Origin: Desulfotignum sp. | GTDB taxonomy: Bacteria > Desulfobacterota > Desulfobacteria > Desulfobacterales > Desulfobacteraceae | Assembly (NCBI GenBank): GCA_021737445.1 | Contig: JAIPDY010000049.1 | Location: 1-16,987, forward strand | DNA length: 16,987 bases | Direction: 5' to 3' | Part shown: piece by piece, positions 14,271 to 16,987 of the stretch | Position numbering within the stretch: the first letter of the stretch is position 1 | How the letters are laid out: the number at the start of each line of letters is the position of its first letter | The notes under the pieces: generated by a model | Databases searched by the model: none | Told to the model about the DNA's origin: nothing | Seen by the model: the letters and a program-made list of their open reading frames with translations, nothing else | Translations under genes and position numbers: made by a program

Positions 14271-14671
14271 TGCAGGATCTGACAAAAGTGGTTGATCTTG
14301 TCACAAAATCCAACTGGCTCCTGCTGGTGGTTGCCGGCATGGTTGCGGTTATGACCGCACCGGTCGCTTTTTACCTGGGTGTGATGGCAGGGGGATTGAT
14401 TGTGGCAGTCAATTTTCATCTTTTAAAAAGAACCTTAAAAAAAAGTATCTGCCCTGAAGCGGTATCTGAAAAAGGACGGTCTTTGGTGGGCCATGTCCTG
14501 GTTAAATATTACATCCGGTTTGGTGTCACCAGTATTCTGATCTTTTTGCTGATATCAAACCATATTGTTCATCCGCTGGGGCTTCTGGCGGGGCTTTCGG
14601 TGGTGGTTGCAAGCGTGTTCATCGTAACGCTGCTTGTGGTGACAAGATTATATTTTAAGGAGGCGGTATAA
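14270..14671 (+). CDS. atpI: ATP synthase subunit I (AtpI) family protein
   Basis: This 133-residue membrane protein has four predicted helices (about 16-32, 34-50, 80-96 and 104-126) and a basic loop LLKRTLKKSICPEA in the middle. Size, topology and position between AtpZ and AtpB match the ATP_synt_I family, an assembly chaperone for the c-ring. It overlaps atpZ by one base and ends 1 nt before the GTG start of atpB, with the atpB ribosome site (AAGGAGG) inside its last codons. Confidence 0.85.
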   Translation: MQDLTKVVDLVTKSNWLLLVVAGMVAVMTAPVAFYLGVMAGGLIVAVNFHLLKRTLKKSICPEAVSEKGRSLVGHVLVKYYIRFGVTSILIFLLISNHIVHPLGLLAGLSVVVASVFIVTLLVVTRLYFKEAV

Positions 14672-14672
14672 G

Positions 14673-15362
14673 GTGGAACATCCATATTTATTTCTGACAT
14701 CTGTATTTGGACTGTTTGGCTTGGAAGAATGGGCTGCGCATCATCCCCATGTGACCTATATGTGGCTTGCCATGGTTATTCTGATATTTTTCGGCTGGCT
14801 GGCCGGCAAAAGTGTATCACTGGTGCCTGAAACTGCCCAGAATGTGTTTGAGGTGCTGATTTCCGGCATGGAGGAGTTTGTGGTAAGCATCACCGGAGAA
14901 GAGGGGCGCAAATCCTATCCTCTGTTGATTTCACTTTTCCTGTTTATACTGGTGGGCAATCTCATGGGCCTTGTGCCGTCATTATATCCCCCGACCGCCA
15001 GCGTGAATACCAACCTGGCACTGGCGCTTATCGCGGTGGGCTGGAGCCATGTGGTGGGTATCTGGAGCCATGGATTCAAATATATCAAGCACTTTTTGGG
15101 ACCGGTACCCCTCATGATCCCTTTGTTTCTCCCCATTGAGCTGATTGCCCATACCGCAAGGGTGATGTCTTTGACCTTCCGTCTTTTCGGAAACATGATG
15201 GGGCATGAACTGGTGGTGCTTATTCTGCTCATGCTGGGCGGCATGTTTCTGGCACCGCTGCCGGTTATGGCCATGGGGGTTTTTGTGGCCCTGGTCCAGG
15301 CGTTTGTGTTTTTTCTTTTGTCCACCATGTATATTGCCGGTGCCATTGAAGAAGCGCATTGA
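14673..15362 (+). CDS. atpB: F1Fo ATP synthase subunit a
   Basis: This 229-residue stator subunit forms the two ion half-channels against the c-ring. The essential Arg is in MSLTFRLFGNMMGHE (R170, equivalent to E. coli R210). The preceding LFLPIELIAHTARV and the last-helix Gln in ALVQAFVFFLL (Q210) are also conserved. Five to six hydrophobic helices are visible. It begins with GTG at 14673 behind AAGGAGG (14657-14663, 9 nt spacing). Length is typical of the shorter deltaproteobacterial a subunits. It is followed after an 83-nt gap with a hairpin by atpE. Confidence 0.96.
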   Translation: MEHPYLFLTSVFGLFGLEEWAAHHPHVTYMWLAMVILIFFGWLAGKSVSLVPETAQNVFEVLISGMEEFVVSITGEEGRKSYPLLISLFLFILVGNLMGLVPSLYPPTASVNTNLALALIAVGWSHVVGIWSHGFKYIKHFLGPVPLMIPLFLPIELIAHTARVMSLTFRLFGNMMGHELVVLILLMLGGMFLAPLPVMAMGVFVALVQAFVFFLLSTMYIAGAIEEAH

Positions 15363-15375
15363 TACAGTTTTTTAT

Positions 15376-15404
15376 ACGGGACTTGGAAGAAGCCCGTTTT
15401 GTTG
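15376..15404 (+). other. Hairpin with T-rich tail between atpB and atpE
   Basis: ACGGG(A)CTT can pair with AAG-CCCGT (15376-15397), one bulged A, loop GGAAG, followed by TTTTGTTG. This resembles a leaky terminator or an mRNA 5'-protection element. The following atpE has a very strong ribosome site (AGAAGGAG), as expected for a subunit needed in about 10-15 copies. Confidence 0.5.
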
Positions 15405-15445
15405 TAGTTATATTCATTTAACTTAAAGGTTAGAAGGAGTAAAAA

Positions 15446-15715
15446 ATGGAATTTCTTGTTGGAAGTGTATGGGCAGCAGGTCTGGCTATCGGTATTGCTG
15501 CATTTGGTTGCGGTATTGGACAGGGTCTGGGTCTGAACGGTGCCATGAGCGGTATCTCCAGAAATCCGGAAGCAGCCGGTAAAATCCAGGTGAATATGCT
15601 CATCGGTCTGGCTCTGATCGAATCACTGTGTATTTATGCACTGGTTGTATCCCTGATTCTGATGTATGCCCATCCTGCACTGGAGGCTGCCACAGCTGCG
15701 CTTGGCGGACACTAG
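15446..15715 (+). CDS. atpE: F1Fo ATP synthase subunit c
   Basis: This 89-residue proteolipid forms the rotating c-ring. It has two membrane helices (about 5-30 and 50-75) joined by the polar loop SRNPEAAGK. The ion-binding Glu59 lies in ALIESLCIYALV. Aligning the loop with the Na+-type c subunit of Ilyobacter tartaricus places Gln26 at its Q32, Glu59 at E65, Ser60 at S66 and Tyr64 at Y70, while T67 is Leu61. These are most of the Na+ ligands, so Na+ coupling is possible. The strong ribosome site AGAAGGAG sits 7 nt before the ATG. No atpF (b) or F1 genes follow; a terminator ends the cluster. Confidence 0.97.
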   Translation: MEFLVGSVWAAGLAIGIAAFGCGIGQGLGLNGAMSGISRNPEAAGKIQVNMLIGLALIESLCIYALVVSLILMYAHPALEAATAALGGH

Positions 15716-15749
15716 GCCATACAGAGCATAAACTCATGCAATAGTTGAC

Positions 15750-15790
15750 AAAAAGGTGCAGGGCGCATAAAAAATGCCTTGCACCTTTTT
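15750..15790 (+). terminator. Intrinsic terminator after atpE
   Basis: AAAAAGGTGCA (15750-15760) pairs perfectly with TGCACCTTTTT (15780-15790), and the inner arms GGGCGCAT and ATGCC extend the stem imperfectly around an A-rich loop. The hairpin ends in TTTTT. The A-stretch on one side and T-stretch on the other make it potentially bidirectional. It marks the end of the Fo operon. Confidence 0.9.
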
Positions 15791-15811
15791 GCATTGTTTT
15801 AAGGAGGGTAT

Positions 15812-16240
15812 ATGAACCATTCAACCATTGAGTTGTCACCTGTACCCGAAGATAAAGATCCAGAGGTACGACACGCGTTTCGTGTGCCGGTCCATGAAAA
15901 ATTTGCTGTTCAAGCGGTTATCTCATCTGTTTTTCATCCTGTTTCAGATATCAGCCCGGAAGGCATCGGCATTCTTCTCAAGGACAACCAGGCATTTCAC
16001 ATCAATGAAACCCTGGCTTCCTGCCAGCTGCATTTCAACGATATCAGGTTAACCGATCTGACCGGAAAGGTGATTCATTGTTCAGGCCGGGGCAATGATC
16101 TGTGGCAGTTTGGCATCCAGTGGGTCAACTTGAAAAATTCACAGAAAAAAGAGCTGGAAAGCCTGTTTTTCCGGCTCAAAAAACAGGTGCTGGGGTCGAC
16201 ACACACACCTGTGCCGGAAAACGCAGACGAGGAAAAATGA
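15812..16240 (+). CDS. PilZ-domain protein (predicted c-di-GMP receptor)
   Basis: This 142-residue protein consists almost entirely of a PilZ domain. The two c-di-GMP-binding motifs are intact: R-X3-R in VRHAFRVPV (R20, R24) and D-X-S-X2-G in SDISPEGIG (D46, S48, G51). A charged C-terminal helix (NSQKKELESLFFRLKKQV) and a disordered tail follow. PilZ proteins respond to c-di-GMP in motility, surface attachment or polysaccharide control. It has an AAGGAGG site 4 nt before the ATG. Its stop overlaps the start of the next gene (ATGA), so it forms an operon with the small protein and the ParA-type ATPase. Confidence 0.9.
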   Translation: MNHSTIELSPVPEDKDPEVRHAFRVPVHEKFAVQAVISSVFHPVSDISPEGIGILLKDNQAFHINETLASCQLHFNDIRLTDLTGKVIHCSGRGNDLWQFGIQWVNLKNSQKKELESLFFRLKKQVLGSTHTPVPENADEEK

Positions 16241-16548
16241 ATCAGAAAAAAGATATAATGGGCAAAATCCTGGCCGGCGGCAATGATGAGAAAGATAAAG
16301 ATCTGACCCGGGAACTGGACTGCCTGATATACAGAACTGAATCCAGTGATTCTGAAAATGACGTTCTTGCTGATTCTGCAACAGATTCCTGGAAAGTAAC
16401 CAGAGACAATGTAGCTGTTCAGGTGTGGGAAACCAGGGGCAGAATCAGATTGCGGGTGTCTTTGGGAAAACACAGGCAGGTTTCAATGAAGCAGATAGCC
16501 AATATTGCAGTGGATGCGATTCTCAAAGAGCTGAAAAAGGAGGAATAA
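16237..16548 (+). CDS. Small hypothetical protein between PilZ and ParA genes
   Basis: This is a 103-residue protein I do not recognise. The N-terminal half is very acidic and polar (GGNDEKDKDLTREL, SSDSENDVLADSATDS) and looks disordered. The C-terminal half (WKVTRDNVAVQVWETRGRIRLRVSLGK, then a helix MKQIANIAVDAILKELKKEE) looks like two or three beta strands followed by an amphipathic helix. I choose the ATG at 16237, which overlaps the PilZ stop and has GAGG 4 nt upstream. The frame extends upstream to 16102, but that would overlap the PilZ gene by 139 bases. It is translationally sandwiched between PilZ and ParA genes, suggesting a physical partner of one of them. Confidence 0.75.
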   Translation: MNQKKDIMGKILAGGNDEKDKDLTRELDCLIYRTESSDSENDVLADSATDSWKVTRDNVAVQVWETRGRIRLRVSLGKHRQVSMKQIANIAVDAILKELKKEE

Positions 16549-16549
16549 G

Positions 16550-16987
16550 GTGATTATCGTCTGTCCCAAATGCAGCAGAAAGCACAAGGTCAGCCCGGAG
16601 GCGGTAAAACCATATGCCAGTTCCGGAAAAAAACTGTCCGCCACCTGCAAGGCCTGTAAGCATAGATTTCCTGTTCTGGTGGACAGCCTTTTTGCCCGGA
16701 CCGGTCAAAAAGACCCTGAAACAAAAACCCGGGCAAGAAAAATCTGTGTGACATTGAGCAAGGGCGGGGTGGGCAAGACCACCACATCGGTGAATCTGAG
16801 CTGCGGCCTGGCTCTGGCCGGATACAAAGTGCTGCTGGTGGATACCGATACCCAGGGCCAGTCCGCATATATGCTGGGCAAAAAACCGGGTGCCGGACTG
16901 ACAGAACTGCTTACAAAGGAGCTGACCTCTGAAGAGTGCATCCTGACAGCCCGCAAAAATCTGTGGCTGCTGGGGGGTGGTAAATCC
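16550..16987 (+). CDS. Zinc-ribbon ParA/MinD-family ATPase, C-terminus cut by window edge
   Basis: A frame opens at a GTG at 16550, 6 nt after AAGGAGG and 1 nt after the previous stop, and continues 146 codons to the window end. Residues 1-45 form a four-Cys zinc-ribbon (CPKC at 5-8 and CKAC near 37-40, with HRFPVLV after it), like MJ0042-type ribbons. A linker follows, then a ParA ATPase: the deviant Walker A KGGVGKTTTSVNL (about 70-82) with its signature first Lys, and VLLVDTDTQGQS (about 95-106), the Walker A' motif with Asp-X-Gln. ParA proteins position DNA, chemoreceptors or other cargo through ATP-dependent dimerisation. This one sits with a PilZ protein rather than with parB, so an organelle or protein-cargo role linked to c-di-GMP is plausible. 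Confidence 0.9.
   Translation, partial: MIIVCPKCSRKHKVSPEAVKPYASSGKKLSATCKACKHRFPVLVDSLFARTGQKDPETKTRARKICVTLSKGGVGKTTTSVNLSCGLALAGYKVLLVDTDTQGQSAYMLGKKPGAGLTELLTKELTSEECILTARKNLWLLGGGKS

Noticed and set aside
16102..16236. Extension of the small hypothetical protein upstream to 16102
   Set aside because: It would overlap the PilZ gene by 139 bases; the ATG at 16237 has its own ribosome site and the common ATGA overlap.

Overview
The window looks like chromosomal DNA from a Gram-negative, probably anaerobic member of the Desulfobacterota, most like a Desulfobacteraceae sulfate reducer. This is inferred from several things: an ADP-heptose (LPS) gene, an Fo-only ATP synthase cluster (AtpZ, AtpI, a, c) cut off from b and F1, a TRAP transporter tied to an aromatic or amino-acid catabolic operon, and a zinc-ribbon ParA. 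No rRNA, tRNA, CRISPR array or transposase was seen.

Layout. (1) 1-2396, minus strand, moderately AT-rich: an exopolysaccharide priming sugar-phosphate transferase followed by a TPR protein that runs off the left edge. (2) 2397-2799: a divergent, very AT-rich intergenic region with candidate promoters for both sides and an inverted repeat. (3) 2800-12011, plus strand, GC-rich: a colinear catabolic unit. It encodes an MIO-type aromatic amino acid ammonia-lyase/2,3-aminomutase, a beta-amino-acid aminotransferase, an Lrp/AsnC regulator, a beta-keto acid cleavage enzyme (BKACE, DUF849), an AMP-forming acyl-CoA ligase and a TRAP transporter (dctP, hairpin, dctQ, dctM). (4) 12013-12564, minus strand: an orphan response regulator, tail-to-tail with dctM and one base apart. 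(5) 12641-13929: rfaE2 and pgeF, overlapping. (6) 14052-15715: the Fo genes atpZ, atpI, atpB and atpE, ending in a strong terminator. (7) 15812-16987: a PilZ protein, a small unknown protein and a zinc-ribbon ParA-type ATPase cut by the right edge.

The most interesting part is region 3. The residues visible in the enzymes fit one route, whose later intermediates are non-standard: L-phenylalanine (imported by TRAP) is converted to beta-phenylalanine by the MIO enzyme, then to 3-oxo-3-phenylpropanoate by the aminotransferase, then with acetyl-CoA to benzoyl-CoA plus acetoacetate by BKACE. The CoA ligase would re-activate acetoacetate or benzoate. This would bypass phenylpyruvate and phenylacetate and deliver benzoyl-CoA directly to the anaerobic benzoyl-CoA pathway. 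The families are clear from sequence. The substrate (phenyl rather than another hydrophobic side chain) and the mutase rather than lyase activity are inference.
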